Assembly (NCBI GenBank): GCA_945877175.1
Contig: CAMCRC010000003.1
Coordinates: 1 to 64,000 of the forward strand
Reading direction: 5' to 3'
DNA: 64,000 nt
Source of the DNA: Klebsiella pneumoniae
GTDB lineage: Bacteria > Pseudomonadota > Gammaproteobacteria > Pseudomonadales > Pseudohongiellaceae
Of the stretch, positions 46,553-56,571 are shown in pieces. Both the position numbers and the translations under genes were made by a program. Every line of letters starts with the position of its first letter. Within the stretch, counting starts at the first letter, position 1. The notes under the pieces are model-generated. The model was not told the origin of the DNA. It saw nothing but the letters and a program-made list of their open reading frames with translations, and made no database searches.

Positions 46553-49294
46553 TCAGTCGCCCAGCTCCTGACGTATGTCATTCTGCAGCTTCTCAATGTC
46601 TTCCGCGTCGGTAATCTTGCGGTTGTCAGTGTCCAGAATGAAGAACAAGTCTTCCACGCGTTCTCCGAGTGTCGCAATGCGAGCGTTCTGCAACTGAATG
46701 CTGTGATCAGCGAAAATCTTGCCAATCGACGCCAGGATGCCAGGCTGGTCAGGGCAGTTGATTTCCAGTGTCGTGTAAGGGTTGTCGTCGGAATTGATGA
46801 CTTCAGTTTCAACGTGTCTGCTGAAATGTTTGAGCTTGCGATCGATCCGCTTGGTGGATGCCTTCAGGTGTTGACTTGGGTCCAGAAGGTACTCACGAAT
46901 CAGGCCGATTATTTCCTTGCGGCGCACAATGCTGCCACTGACAGGGGTGCCATCACTTTCCAGCACTGTGAAAGTATTCATGCAGTAGTTTTTCGCGGAT
47001 GTGAAAATGCGCGCATCCATGATGTTCAAACCGAGCTTTTCGATGGCAGATGCGGTGCTGGCAAACAGATGATTGCGGTTGAGTGTGTAGATGAATATCT
47101 GTGTCCCGCCCTCAGTCACTGTGTCACTCGTGTCTTCGACCAGAATCAGTGTGTCCTGACCTTCATTCCGAGCAACTGCTTCCGTATGCCACGCAATGTT
47201 GGCGGAGGATTCGCGAACGAAATATTCATCATCGACATTGGCCCATATGTGCTCGATCTGCTCCGGACCGATGCCGCGATCGGTCAACTTGAGCATGACG
47301 CTTTCCTGCTTGTCCTTGATGCGGTCAGCGCGATCGATGGGATTTTCCAGCCCGCGGCGCAAGGCCCGCTTGGTGCTGAGGTACAGCTGCCTCAGCAGTG
47401 CCGCACGCCAGGTATTCCAGAGCGTCGGATTCGTGGCACAAATGTCGGCGACAGTCATGGCATAGAGATAATCGAGGTGCAACTTGTCGCCGACCTGCAG
47501 AGCGAACTGTTGAATCACCTCAGGATCAGCGATATCCATGCGTTGCGCTGTCATCGACATAAGCAGATGTTTGCCTATCAGCCATGCCACCAGTTTGGTG
47601 TCCCACGCGCTTAGATGATGCAGTCGGCAGAACTCCGCGCCGTCGACCATGCCCAGGGTGGAATGATCGCCACCACGTCCTTTGGCGATGTCGTGATAGA
47701 GACCGGCGATGTAAAGAAGCTCTACTTTGGGCAGGCGCTTCACGATGTGCGCTGCGATCGGGAATTGCTCCTCGGCACCCGGATAGCGGAAGCGGCGCAT
47801 GTTCTCCACGACCTGCAATGTGTGGGCGTCAACCGTATAGATGTGGAACAGGTCGTGTTGCATCTTGCCTGTGATGGCTCCGAATTCCGGCAGATAGCGC
47901 CCGAGCACACCGTAGCGCGACATGCGTCTGAGCTGCGACGTCAGCTCGTGAGGGGAGCGCAGCAATTCCATGAACAGGGTGATGTTGCGCAGGTCCTTGC
48001 GAAACTTCTCATCGATGATGACACTGTTCTCTCTGATCAGCCGTATGGTGGCGGCCCGCACGCCTTTGATCTGCGGGTTCTGCGCCATCAGCACAAAAAT
48101 TTCCAGAAGAGCGAATGGAAAGCGCTTGAAGACGCCAGGCTGCGTGACTTCGATATAGTCGTTGCGAATCTGGAAGCGCTTGCTGATGACCTTGATCTCC
48201 TCCTTCTCGCCAGCTCTCAGAATCGCTTCGTCGAAGTGTTGCAGAAGCACGTCATTCAGTCCGCGCAGTGTGGCCACGGCGCGGTAATATTGCTGCATGA
48301 GCTTTTCGACGGCCAGGCTCTTGTCGTCATCCTGATAGCCGAACAGGCGGGCGAGATCTTTCTGGCGATCAAACAACAGGCGATCTTCCCTGCGCCCTGC
48401 GAGCAGATGCAATCCGTACCGGATTCGCCAGAGCAGTTGCTCGCCCTGTGCCAGATCCTGGTATTCGGACTGCGTGAGAAAGCCAAGTGACACCAGGTCA
48501 GCAAGCGTGTCCGCCTTGTAGTGGCGTTTCGCAATCCAGGCAATTGTCTGAATGTCGCGCAGGCCGCCTGGCGAAGTTTTGACGTTGGGCTCCAATGCGT
48601 AGTCGATATCGTGGTATTTCTCGTGGCGCGCAATCTGCTCATCGCGCTTGGCTTTGAAGAAGGCTTTGGTCGGCCAGACGCTGTCGCACTGTGTCATGGC
48701 TATCATTGCATCGCGCAGCGCTTCCGGGCCCACGATGGTTCGGGATTCCATCAGGCTGGTTGCGACAGTAATGTCCTTGAGGGCTTCCTGCCGACATTGC
48801 TGGATTGAGCGGACGCTTTGACCGATCTCGAGATTGATGTCCCAGAGGAATGTGAAGAACGCACTGATGTTCTGTTTGTAGTCCTGATGATTGTCGAGAC
48901 GTGTAAGCAGCAGCAGATCTATATCGGAATGCGGATGCAATTCTCCGCGTCCATAGCCGCCTACTGCCAGCAGGCTGACATTGCTGACATCGCCCCAGGA
49001 GTAGCGCTCCCAGGCACAGCGCAGCAGCTGATCCATGAACCAGGAGCGGCCGGTGACCAATTGCACGATGTCGGCGTCCTGTCGATACTGCTCATCCAGA
49101 ATCTGGCGTGCGTGAGCCAATGCCTTCTTGAACAGCGGCACTGGTTGCGCACAATCCTTGACGCTTTTGCGAAAGCGCTCCAGGTCAAGCAGCGAGTGAC
49201 GCAGATTCATATCCATTTCACAGGGAGCGACAATCATGGCTGCATGGCCTGGAGTGTGCGCCGTTGCCGACGCCAGGGGCTCAGAAGTTTTCAT
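46553..49294 (-). CDS. glnD: Bifunctional uridylyltransferase/uridylyl-removing enzyme GlnD
   Basis: GlnD senses glutamine and adds or removes UMP on PII proteins, setting nitrogen control. The 913-residue protein has the nucleotidyltransferase site GGYGRGELHPHSDIDLLLL, the HD hydrolase domain (HTLQVVENMRRF, GLYHDIAKGRGGDHS) and two C-terminal ACT domains (TLNRNHLFASTASAI; INCPDQPGILASIGKIFADH). The start overlaps the map stop by 14 bases, the standard map-glnD pair. No glnB is in the window. Confidence 0.97.
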   Translation of the reverse strand: MKTSEPLASATAHTPGHAAMIVAPCEMDMNLRHSLLDLERFRKSVKDCAQPVPLFKKALAHARQILDEQYRQDADIVQLVTGRSWFMDQLLRCAWERYSWGDVSNVSLLAVGGYGRGELHPHSDIDLLLLTRLDNHQDYKQNISAFFTFLWDINLEIGQSVRSIQQCRQEALKDITVATSLMESRTIVGPEALRDAMIAMTQCDSVWPTKAFFKAKRDEQIARHEKYHDIDYALEPNVKTSPGGLRDIQTIAWIAKRHYKADTLADLVSLGFLTQSEYQDLAQGEQLLWRIRYGLHLLAGRREDRLLFDRQKDLARLFGYQDDDKSLAVEKLMQQYYRAVATLRGLNDVLLQHFDEAILRAGEKEEIKVISKRFQIRNDYIEVTQPGVFKRFPFALLEIFVLMAQNPQIKGVRAATIRLIRENSVIIDEKFRKDLRNITLFMELLRSPHELTSQLRRMSRYGVLGRYLPEFGAITGKMQHDLFHIYTVDAHTLQVVENMRRFRYPGAEEQFPIAAHIVKRLPKVELLYIAGLYHDIAKGRGGDHSTLGMVDGAEFCRLHHLSAWDTKLVAWLIGKHLLMSMTAQRMDIADPEVIQQFALQVGDKLHLDYLYAMTVADICATNPTLWNTWRAALLRQLYLSTKRALRRGLENPIDRADRIKDKQESVMLKLTDRGIGPEQIEHIWANVDDEYFVRESSANIAWHTEAVARNEGQDTLILVEDTSDTVTEGGTQIFIYTLNRNHLFASTASAIEKLGLNIMDARIFTSAKNYCMNTFTVLESDGTPVSGSIVRRKEIIGLIREYLLDPSQHLKASTKRIDRKLKHFSRHVETEVINSDDNPYTTLEINCPDQPGILASIGKIFADHSIQLQNARIATLGERVEDLFFILDTDNRKITDAEDIEKLQNDIRQELGD

Positions 49295-50054
49295 CGCTGC
49301 GTCGTGTCAGCACTTCCACACCGTCAGTCGTCACAGCCAGCGTGTGTTCCCACTGAGCAGAGAGGCGGCGGTCGCGTGTGGTGACTGTCCAGCCATCGGA
49401 TTTGGAGAGTTTGGTGTGATGCGTGCCAGCGTTGAGCATGGGTTCAATCGTGAAGGTCATCCCTTCCTGCAGGACAATCCCAGTGCCGGGCTTGCCGAAA
49501 TGCAGCACCTGTGGATCTTCATGAAAAATTCTGCCAATGCCATGGCCACAGTATTCGCGCACGACTGAAAAATGGTTGCTCTCTGCCAGGGTCTGGATGA
49601 CATGTCCGATGTCGCCGAGACGCGTTCCTGGTTTGACGATCGCAATCGCGCGATAGAGGCACTGCCTGGTGATCTCGATGAGACGCTCGACATGGGACGG
49701 CACCTCGTCTATTACGAACATCTTGCTGGTATCACCATGGAAGCCGTCTTTGATGACGGTTACATCGATATTGATGATGTCGCCTTTTTTCAGAATCTTG
49801 GTGTCGCTCGGAATGCCATGACAGATTACGTGATTCACGGAAGTACAGATGGATTTGGGGAAACCGTTGTAATTCAGCGGGGCTGGAATGGCCTGTTGTA
49901 CGTTGACAATGTAGTCGTGGCAAAGCCTGTCCAGCTCGCCGGTACTGATGCCCGCCTGCACATGGGGGCCAATCATTTCGAGCACATCCGCCGCGAGGCG
50001 TCCGGCCACTCGCATTCTTGCAATTTCGTCAGGCGTCTTGATGCTGATTGCCAT
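49281..50054 (-). CDS. map: Type I methionine aminopeptidase
   Basis: Map removes N-terminal methionine from nascent proteins. The 257-residue pita-bread-fold enzyme shows NHVICHGIPSD, the metal ligands in NIDVTVIKDGFHGDTSKMF, CGHGIGRIFHEDPQVLHFG and MTFTIEPMLNAG. It is divergent from rpsB, the classic arrangement, with a 318-base gap between the two start codons, and overlaps glnD at its 3' end. Confidence 0.97.
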   Translation of the reverse strand: MAISIKTPDEIARMRVAGRLAADVLEMIGPHVQAGISTGELDRLCHDYIVNVQQAIPAPLNYNGFPKSICTSVNHVICHGIPSDTKILKKGDIINIDVTVIKDGFHGDTSKMFVIDEVPSHVERLIEITRQCLYRAIAIVKPGTRLGDIGHVIQTLAESNHFSVVREYCGHGIGRIFHEDPQVLHFGKPGTGIVLQEGMTFTIEPMLNAGTHHTKLSKSDGWTVTTRDRRLSAQWEHTLAVTTDGVEVLTRRSDENF

Positions 50055-50180
50055 AATTCAGGTAGAGGTCTCGTCGAGCTGTCCACGGGGAGGTTAAAGG
50101 CCGAGCCATTGTAAAGCAGGACTTCCCTGATTGACACCGTTGCCGGGGGCCGCAGGTGTCGGTGCCTTTTGACCTGGCGC

Positions 50181-50209
50181 TTTATGTCCTGAGGCCGCTG
50201 TGGTATAAA
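50181..50209 (+). promoter_or_regulatory. rpsB promoter
   Basis: TTTATG (50181-50186), a 17-base spacer and TATAAA (50204-50209) are followed by GCGGCGCGC, a GC-rich discriminator expected for ppGpp-sensitive ribosomal promoters. It lies in the 318-base map-rpsB gap, leaving a leader of roughly 155 bases before rpsB. The rest of the gap toward map shows no gene. Confidence 0.6.
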
Positions 50210-50280
50210 GCGGCGCGCTTTGAAGCTCCCAAGGGAATAACTGGCGCAATCACATCTAAACCAACGTCGCACATACATCG

Positions 50281-50355
50281 ACACATGTGTTCTGGGTGCC
50301 TCGCGCGCGACAACGTGCTCGGGGTTGAATCATGGGGTGTATGGAGGCTTAACCC
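50281..50355 (+). promoter_or_regulatory. Candidate S2-responsive leader of rpsB
   Basis: The leader contains palindromes ACACATGTGT (50281-50290) and TCGCGCGCGA (50301-50310) and a stem GGGTT (50322-50326)/AACCC (50351-50355) enclosing a G-rich loop, 17 bases before the rpsB ATG. In gammaproteobacteria the rpsB leader binds S2 and represses rpsB-tsf. Position and structure fit, but the known consensus was not checked base by base. Confidence 0.45.
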
Positions 50356-50372
50356 GAAACAAAGGAAAAATC

Positions 50373-51146
50373 ATGGCTACTGTTTCAATGAAGGAAATGC
50401 TGAAGGCGGGTGTCCATTTCGGCCACCAGGCCCGTTACTGGAACCCGAAAATGAAGAAATTCATCTTTGGTGCGCGCAACAAGATTCACATCATCAACCT
50501 GGAACACACTGTTCCGGCTCTGAATTCAGCGCTCGAGCAAGTGCAGGCACTGGCGGCTCGCAAGAAGAAGGTACTGTTCGTCGGTACCAAGCGCGCGGCT
50601 GGCAAGATCATCAAGGAGCAGGCTGAGCGTGCCGGCATGCCCTATGTCGACCACCGCTGGCTCGGCGGCATGCTGACCAACTACAAGACTATCCGTGGGT
50701 CCATCAAGAAACTCCGCGATCTGGAGACTCAGGCTCAGGACGGCACATTCGACCGCATGACCAAGAAGGAAGCGCTGATCCGTCGCCGTGCGATGGATAA
50801 GCTGGAGCGCAGCATTGGCGGCATCAAGGAAATGGGCGGTCTGCCTGACGCTCTGTTCGTGATCGATGTTGATCACGAGCGCATTGCCATTACCGAAGCA
50901 AACAATCTTGGCATTCCCGTTATCGGCATCGTCGACACCAACAGCAATCCAGATGGCATTGATTACCCCATCCCCGGCAACGACGACGCCATTCGCGCCA
51001 TTGAGCTGTATGCTCGTGCTGTTGCGGACGCGTGCATCGAAGGCCGTGGCGATCTGAACGTTGTCACAAGTGACAGCGAGTTTGTTGAGGTCAGCGACAG
51101 CGTGGCTGCCAGCGAGCAGACTGGAAGTGCAGCAGCTGGCGCATAA
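50373..51146 (+). CDS. rpsB: 30S ribosomal protein S2
   Basis: S2 is a late-assembly small-subunit protein needed for S1 binding. The 257-residue product opens [19 protein letters not shown] and contains [32 protein letters not shown] and [22 protein letters not shown] precedes ATG 50373, so the 16-codon longer track start is rejected. The C-terminal tail (after VTSDSEF) is Ser/Ala-rich. A terminator lies between it and tsf. Confidence 0.98.
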   Translation: MATVSMKEMLKAGVHFGHQARYWNPKMKKFIFGARNKIHIINLEHTVPALNSALEQVQALAARKKKVLFVGTKRAAGKIIKEQAERAGMPYVDHRWLGGMLTNYKTIRGSIKKLRDLETQAQDGTFDRMTKKEALIRRRAMDKLERSIGGIKEMGGLPDALFVIDVDHERIAITEANNLGIPVIGIVDTNSNPDGIDYPIPGNDDAIRAIELYARAVADACIEGRGDLNVVTSDSEFVEVSDSVAASEQTGSAAAGA

Positions 51147-51250
51147 GTCCGCCTGACAAGCAGAGGAGCGTCAGCGATGACACCTCACTCCCCAAGCGAG
51201 GCCGCTTGCCGAAGATAGAGCGGCCATCGCTGGAACAGGGAGAAAGAAGA

Positions 51251-51271
51251 GGGGCTTCGCCCCTTTTTTTT
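51251..51271 (+). terminator. Intrinsic terminator/attenuator between rpsB and tsf
   Basis: GGGGC-TTC-GCCCC followed by eight T residues, about 105 bases after the rpsB stop and 51 bases before tsf. With no clear promoter between it and tsf, it probably lets only part of transcription through, lowering tsf expression relative to rpsB. Confidence 0.85.
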
Positions 51272-51322
51272 AGCCAGTTTTGACACATTGAATTCACCTT
51301 GGAAATCGACAGAGGCAAACAA

Positions 51323-52198
51323 ATGGCAGAAATTACAGCAGGCATGGTCAAGGAGCTGCGTGAGCGCACCGGGCTGGGAATGATGGATTGCAAGAAGGCA
51401 TTGGTGGAAGCCAATGGAGACATGGAAAAGGCGATCGACGATCTGCGCAAGGCGAGTGGCCTGAAGGCTGCCAAGAAAGCCGGCCGGATTGCTGCGGAAG
51501 GCGTGGTGCTGACCAAAGTGTCGGACGACGGTAACTTCGGCATCATCGTTGAAGTAAACAGCGAGACGGATTTCGTCGCTCGCGACGAGAATTTCCTGAG
51601 CTTTGCGAACAAAGTCATCAACGAAGCCTTTACACGTCGAGTGTCAGATGTAGCCGCGCTGATGGCGGGCGATCTTGAAAAGGTGCGTGAAGCTCTGGTG
51701 CAGAAGATCGGCGAAAACATCAATGTACGTCGCATCCAGATCGTAGAGTTCAAGAACCCCAATGTCGGGATCGTGGACACCTACATCCACAGCAACAATC
51801 GTATTGCTGTCGTTGTTGCACTGAAAGGGGGAGACTCTACCCTAGCCAAGGACATCGCCATGCACGTGGCCGCTGTCAACCCGCTGGTTGTCCGCTCGGA
51901 AGACGTGCCAAAAGAGCTGCTTGCCAAGGAATCCGAGATCTACTCTGCGCAGGCACGTGAAAGCGGCAAACCTGAAGAGATCATCGAAAAAATGATTCAA
52001 GGCAGGCTGCGCAAGTATGTAGCGGAAGTGAGCCTGCTGGACCAGCCTTTCGTGAAGGATGGCGAAATAACCGTAGCTGCCTTGCTGAAGAAAGCTGGCG
52101 CCGATGTGGTGAGCTTCATTCGTTATGAAGTAGGTGAAGGCATTGAGAAGGAAGTAGTCGACTTTGCATCGGAAGTGGCTGCTGTAGCAGGCCTGTAA
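51323..52198 (+). CDS. tsf: Elongation factor Ts
   Basis: EF-Ts recycles EF-Tu by promoting GDP release. The 291-residue product has the N-terminal UBA-like domain ([20 protein letters not shown]), the catalytic signature [11 protein letters not shown] that contacts EF-Tu, and the core and coiled-coil segments ([28 protein letters not shown]). ATG 51323 follows AGAGG. It is behind the rpsB-tsf attenuator and 31 bases before pyrH. Confidence 0.98.
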   Translation: MAEITAGMVKELRERTGLGMMDCKKALVEANGDMEKAIDDLRKASGLKAAKKAGRIAAEGVVLTKVSDDGNFGIIVEVNSETDFVARDENFLSFANKVINEAFTRRVSDVAALMAGDLEKVREALVQKIGENINVRRIQIVEFKNPNVGIVDTYIHSNNRIAVVVALKGGDSTLAKDIAMHVAAVNPLVVRSEDVPKELLAKESEIYSAQARESGKPEEIIEKMIQGRLRKYVAEVSLLDQPFVKDGEITVAALLKKAGADVVSFIRYEVGEGIEKEVVDFASEVAAVAGL

Positions 52199-52229
52199 GA
52201 ACGTCAATCGGCAGTACGGACAGGATGGC

Positions 52230-52961
52230 ATGCTCATGGTAAAAGCTGAAAAGAAATACAAGCGCATACTCCTGAAACTGAGCGGCGAAGCCTTGATGGG
52301 AGATGCCGATTTCGGCATCGATCCCAAGGTGCTTGATCGCATGGCCGTGGAAGTGGGGCAGCTGGTAGGTCTGGGAATCCAGATCGGCATGGTGATCGGC
52401 GGGGGCAATCTGTTTCGAGGTGCTGCGTTGAACGCTGCGGGAATGGAGCGTGTTACCGGTGACCACATGGGCATGCTGGCCACTGTGATGAATGCATTGG
52501 CCATGCGGGACGCTCTGGAGCGTGCCAGCATTGCCACCCGCGTCATGTCGGCCATCCCCATGAGTGGGGTCGTTGAACACTACGATCGTCGCACCGCCAT
52601 TCGCCACCTGCGTGCCGGCGATGTCGTAATTTTCGCAGCGGGCACTGGCAATCCGTTTTTCACCACGGATTCTGCCGCGTGCCTGCGTGGCATCGAAATT
52701 GACGCCGAGCTTGTGCTCAAAGCGACGAAAGTCGATGGTGTCTATTCCGCGGATCCGCATCTTGTGCCGGACGCGGTCAAGTTTGATCGCCTCACCTTCG
52801 ACGAAGTGCTTGAGAAGAAGCTGGGTGTGATGGACCTTACTGCAATTGCCCTGATTCGTGAGCACGATATACCAGTGCGGGTATTCAACATGAACAAGCC
52901 CGGTGCATTGCTCAACAATGTGATGGGGGTGCCTGATGGCACTACCATAGAGAATCCCTGA
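52230..52961 (+). CDS. pyrH: Uridylate kinase
   Basis: PyrH phosphorylates UMP to UDP; the bacterial hexameric form is inhibited by UTP. The 243-residue amino-acid-kinase-fold protein has [46 protein letters not shown] and [17 protein letters not shown] 52230 follows AGGA; ATG 52236 is a possible alternative two codons later. frr follows after 47 bases in the conserved rpsB-tsf-pyrH-frr order. Confidence 0.97.
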   Translation: MLMVKAEKKYKRILLKLSGEALMGDADFGIDPKVLDRMAVEVGQLVGLGIQIGMVIGGGNLFRGAALNAAGMERVTGDHMGMLATVMNALAMRDALERASIATRVMSAIPMSGVVEHYDRRTAIRHLRAGDVVIFAAGTGNPFFTTDSAACLRGIEIDAELVLKATKVDGVYSADPHLVPDAVKFDRLTFDEVLEKKLGVMDLTAIALIREHDIPVRVFNMNKPGALLNNVMGVPDGTTIENP

Positions 52962-53008
52962 ACAACTCGAACCATTCTCAATTCGCCCGCAACAATGGGG
53001 ACAGCACG

Positions 53009-53566
53009 ATGATCGACGACATTATCAAAGATGCCGAACAGCGCATGGAAAAAAGCGTTGTAGCTCTGGAAACCGCCTTCAAGAAGATCCGTACGGGCAG
53101 GGCACATCCCAGCCTTCTCGACACCATCATGGTGCCTTACTACGGCGCCGACACGCCCCTGAATCAACTCGCCAACGTGACGGTGGAAGATGGGCGTTGT
53201 CTGGTAGTGGTGCCCTGGGAGCGACCGCTGATCGGTGAAGTGGAGAGAGCGATCATGAAGTCGGATCTGGGGCTCAATCCGTCCAACAATGGCGAGTCCA
53301 TTCGGGTGCCGATGCCGGCGCTTACCGAGGAAACGCGCCGCGAGTATACCAAGCAAGCGAAGGGCGAGGCTGAGAATGCCCGCGTGGCCGTGCGCAATAT
53401 CCGGCGAGATGCCAATGGTGACTTCAAGGATCTGCTCAAGGAAAAGGCCATCAGCGAAGACGACCAGCGTCGCGCGGAAGAGCGCATTCAGAAGCTGACC
53501 GACAAGTTTATCGCTGCTATTGATGCCAGCTTCAGCGTCAAGGAATCAGACCTGCTCTCCATGTAG
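53009..53566 (+). CDS. frr: Ribosome recycling factor
   Basis: RRF splits post-termination ribosomes together with EF-G. The 185-residue protein shows the three-helix bundle with [19 protein letters not shown], the domain II loop ([19 protein letters not shown]), and [20 protein letters not shown] plus [11 protein letters not shown]. It lies between pyrH and uppS, 34 bases before the latter. Confidence 0.97.
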   Translation: MIDDIIKDAEQRMEKSVVALETAFKKIRTGRAHPSLLDTIMVPYYGADTPLNQLANVTVEDGRCLVVVPWERPLIGEVERAIMKSDLGLNPSNNGESIRVPMPALTEETRREYTKQAKGEAENARVAVRNIRRDANGDFKDLLKEKAISEDDQRRAEERIQKLTDKFIAAIDASFSVKESDLLSM

Positions 53567-53600
53567 GAGTGTCACTTCAACTTAGAGACATAGATTTCTG

Positions 53601-54389
53601 ATGCATAACTCCAGCACACCAGTACCCCATGCGGGCCAGCTTCCACAGCACGTGGCCGTCATCATGGATGGCAACAATCGCTGGGCACGGGTCAACGGAT
53701 TGTCAGGATCGGCAGGGCATCGGGCTGGCGCTGAAGCAGCCAAGCAAATTGTCTATTCCTGCCTTAACCGCAATATCAAATATCTGACGCTGTTTGCCTT
53801 CAGCAGTGAGAACTGGCTGCGCCCCAACAAGGAAGTCAGAGGCCTTATGGCGCTCTTTCTCGCAGTCCTCAAGCGCGAGGAAATCAAGCAGCTGCACAAT
53901 AACAATGTGCGGCTTTGCTTTATTGGAAATCGCGAAAGCTTTGCGCCCGTTCTGCAGGCCCATATGCGAGAGGTGGAAGAGCTCACGCGCCATAATACTG
54001 GCACCGTGGTCACTGTCGCTGCGGATTACGGTGGACGATGGGATATTGCTCGGGCTGCCCGACTGCTGGCTGAAAAGGTTGAGCAGGGAGCACTGAAATC
54101 CAGCCAGATTGATGAGGCGGAATTCCAGAAGTTCATTTCCCTTGCTGATTGTCCGCCTCCAGACCTGTGTATTCGCACTGGCGGGGAGAGTCGAATCAGC
54201 AATTTTCTGCTCTGGCAGTTTGCGTATACGGAACTTTATTTTTCTGAATGTTACTGGCCGGATTTTGACGATGCTCAGTTTGAGCTCGCTATGGACGACT
54301 ACCGCCAACGTCAGCGCCGCTTCGGCCATCTGGATAAGCCTTCGCACAGCGATGAACTGCCGGCCCAAGGGAGTTCCCGAGGTGCTTAA
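53601..54389 (+). CDS. uppS: Undecaprenyl diphosphate synthase
   Basis: UppS is the cis-prenyltransferase that makes the C55 lipid carrier for peptidoglycan and O-antigen. The 262-residue product has HVAVIMDGNNRWARVNG (catalytic Asp), GHRAGAEAAKQIVYSC, LTLFAFSSENWLRP and the C-terminal DLCIRTGGESRISNFLLWQ. The stop overlaps the GTG start of cdsA by eight bases. Confidence 0.97.
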   Translation: MHNSSTPVPHAGQLPQHVAVIMDGNNRWARVNGLSGSAGHRAGAEAAKQIVYSCLNRNIKYLTLFAFSSENWLRPNKEVRGLMALFLAVLKREEIKQLHNNNVRLCFIGNRESFAPVLQAHMREVEELTRHNTGTVVTVAADYGGRWDIARAARLLAEKVEQGALKSSQIDEAEFQKFISLADCPPPDLCIRTGGESRISNFLLWQFAYTELYFSECYWPDFDDAQFELAMDDYRQRQRRFGHLDKPSHSDELPAQGSSRGA

Positions 54390-55251
54390 GACCAGAGTCA
54401 TCACGGCATTGGTCATGCTGGCGGTGCTGGTCGCGGCGACTCTCTGGACAACACCTTTCCAGTTCGCTCTCTTCGTCAGCGGTGTACTGCTGGTTGGTGT
54501 GATGGAATGGACCAGGCTCATGGGCTTGCAGGGCGCATTTGCGCGCGGTGCCTACCTGCTTGGTTTCATTCTCATCATGTTTGTGCTGGCGCTGGCAATC
54601 GGACTTCGGCCCGCCGCACAGACTCTCTCCCAGCCAGTGGTTATCGGTGTTACCGGCCTGGGCCTGTTGTTCTGGCTCTATGCGTTCACTCTTGTCAGGT
54701 CCTTCCCTGCAACTCAGGGGCAATGGGCAACCCGCTCCCGTACGGCCGTCATAGGACTGCTGACGCTGTTGCCAACCTGGTGCGCCCTTGTTCAGCTCAA
54801 GTACCTCAATCAAGCTGGCTATATGGTCTTCGCTGTCATCGCGCTGGTAAGCATTGCGGATATCGGCGCATTCTTCGTAGGCAGAGCGTGGGGGCACAAC
54901 AAGCTCGCGCCGCATGTAAGCCCCGGCAAGTCCTGGGCAGGATTCTGGGGCGGCATGACGGCATCGGTGGTTCTGGCCATTCTGTTTCTCTATCCGATCC
55001 ATAAGTATGTACACCCTGTCAGCGTCGTGAGTTCGGCCTTGTTGATTGCCACAGCTACTGGCGTTGCGGTATTCAGCGTTCTGGGAGATCTGTTCGAGAG
55101 CATGCTCAAGCGCAGTCAGGGCATGAAAGACAGTGGCACAGTGCTGCCGGGGCATGGCGGCATTCTCGATAGAATCGACAGTCTTACCGCAGCAGCGCCT
55201 GTCTTTGTGTTCTTCCTGCTGGTGCTTTTTGGAGACTGGGCATGGCAATGA
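54382..55251 (+). CDS. cdsA: Phosphatidate cytidylyltransferase
   Basis: CdsA makes CDP-diacylglycerol, the precursor of all major phospholipids. The 289-residue membrane protein has several hydrophobic helices and the family signature [20 protein letters not shown] followed by GILDRIDS. The true start is taken as GTG 54382, which has GGGAG upstream and overlaps uppS by eight bases; the ORF track frame starting at 54109 is a read-through inside uppS. It overlaps dxr by ten bases. Confidence 0.95.
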   Translation: MLKTRVITALVMLAVLVAATLWTTPFQFALFVSGVLLVGVMEWTRLMGLQGAFARGAYLLGFILIMFVLALAIGLRPAAQTLSQPVVIGVTGLGLLFWLYAFTLVRSFPATQGQWATRSRTAVIGLLTLLPTWCALVQLKYLNQAGYMVFAVIALVSIADIGAFFVGRAWGHNKLAPHVSPGKSWAGFWGGMTASVVLAILFLYPIHKYVHPVSVVSSALLIATATGVAVFSVLGDLFESMLKRSQGMKDSGTVLPGHGGILDRIDSLTAAAPVFVFFLLVLFGDWAWQ

Positions 55252-56471
55252 CAGATACGCCGGTATCACTGCTACCCCTGTCGCGCCGCAGTCTCAATAT
55301 CGCGTTGCTCGGCGCCACCGGCTCCATCGGCAAAAGCACACTGGAAGTCATCGCGCTGCATTCAGAGTATCGGGTCTTCGCACTGACAGCCAACCAGAAC
55401 GTTGAGCTCATGCTCGCGCAGTGTCTGCGTTTTTCGCCGCGGTTCGCAGTCATGGTGGATGAGGACGCCGCTGAGCGGCTGGCGCAAATGCTGCGCTCGC
55501 GCGACAGCGCAACCGAGGTGCTGGCAGGCCCGGACGCACTGGTGACTGTCGCTTCGCACCCTGATGTCGATACTGTAATGGCTGCGATTGTTGGGGCGGC
55601 CGGGCTGCCCTCTGCGCTGGCCGCCGTTGAACATTCCAAGAAAGTGCTCCTTGCCAACAAAGAGGCACTGGTCATGGCTGGCGATTTGTTCATGGGGGCA
55701 CTCGCAGCCAGCAATGCGGTGCTTCTGCCAATCGACAGCGAACACAATGCGGTGTTTCAGTGTCTTCCGCCCGATGCGCGCGGCAATGGCGGCGATCTGC
55801 GCCAGCAAGGAGTGCGACGCATAGTGTTGACTGCTTCCGGTGGTCCTTTTCGGGAATGGCCTGCCGAGGCCCTCCATGCAGTGACTCCCGAGCAAGCCTG
55901 CAAGCATCCGAACTGGAGTATGGGTCGCAAGATTTCAGTTGATTCTGCCAGCATGATGAACAAGGGACTTGAGGTCATCGAGGCCTGCTTTCTCTTTGGC
56001 GTTGGACCGCAGTTCGTCGATGTCTTGATTCACCCGCAGAGCATTGTTCACTCCATGGTGGAGTATGCCGATGGGTCGGTGCTTGCGCAGATGGGCAGTC
56101 CCGACATGCGCATCCCGATTGCGCACAGTCTTGCCTGGCCCGAACGCATCCTGTCTGGTGCTCCGTATCTGGACCTGACAAGGCAGGGCAATCTGCAGTT
56201 CTTCGAGCCTGATCTCGCGCGTTTTCCCTGTCTGCGACTGGGTATGGAAGCCGCTCGCGCAGGAGGAACTGCTCCTACAATTCTCAATGCAGCCAACGAA
56301 GTGGCCGTAGAGTCTTTTTTGAACGGCCAAAGCCGGTTCACGGACATTCCTGCTATCATTGACGGCACTCTGGAACAAATGACTTGTCGCAAAGCAGACT
56401 CAGTCGATATGATTCGGCAGGTCGACGAGCAAGCCAGAGCCCTCGCGCGACGCTTGATCGGAACACAATGA
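55242..56471 (+). CDS. dxr: 1-deoxy-D-xylulose 5-phosphate reductoisomerase
   Basis: Dxr makes MEP, the committed step of bacterial isoprenoid synthesis, supplying precursors for UppS. The 409-residue protein has the NADPH fold [28 protein letters not shown], the metal site [25 protein letters not shown] and [18 protein letters not shown] 55242 overlaps cdsA; ATG 55248 is two codons later. It is the usual neighbour of cdsA and rseP. Confidence 0.97.
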   Translation: MAMTDTPVSLLPLSRRSLNIALLGATGSIGKSTLEVIALHSEYRVFALTANQNVELMLAQCLRFSPRFAVMVDEDAAERLAQMLRSRDSATEVLAGPDALVTVASHPDVDTVMAAIVGAAGLPSALAAVEHSKKVLLANKEALVMAGDLFMGALAASNAVLLPIDSEHNAVFQCLPPDARGNGGDLRQQGVRRIVLTASGGPFREWPAEALHAVTPEQACKHPNWSMGRKISVDSASMMNKGLEVIEACFLFGVGPQFVDVLIHPQSIVHSMVEYADGSVLAQMGSPDMRIPIAHSLAWPERILSGAPYLDLTRQGNLQFFEPDLARFPCLRLGMEAARAGGTAPTILNAANEVAVESFLNGQSRFTDIPAIIDGTLEQMTCRKADSVDMIRQVDEQARALARRLIGTQ

Positions 56472-56571
56472 CGGCAGGCAGATTCAGGGCTTCGCGTGCC
56501 CCCGCGAAATCAAGCCCACCACGGGCGGAGTGCGCCAAATCTGCATTCAGAGGTCAAACGCGTTATTTACC

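Noticed and set aside
54289-55269. 326-aa minus-strand ORF opposite cdsA
   Set aside because: Antisense to cdsA and rich in His/Gln/Arg without any domain; not a credible gene.
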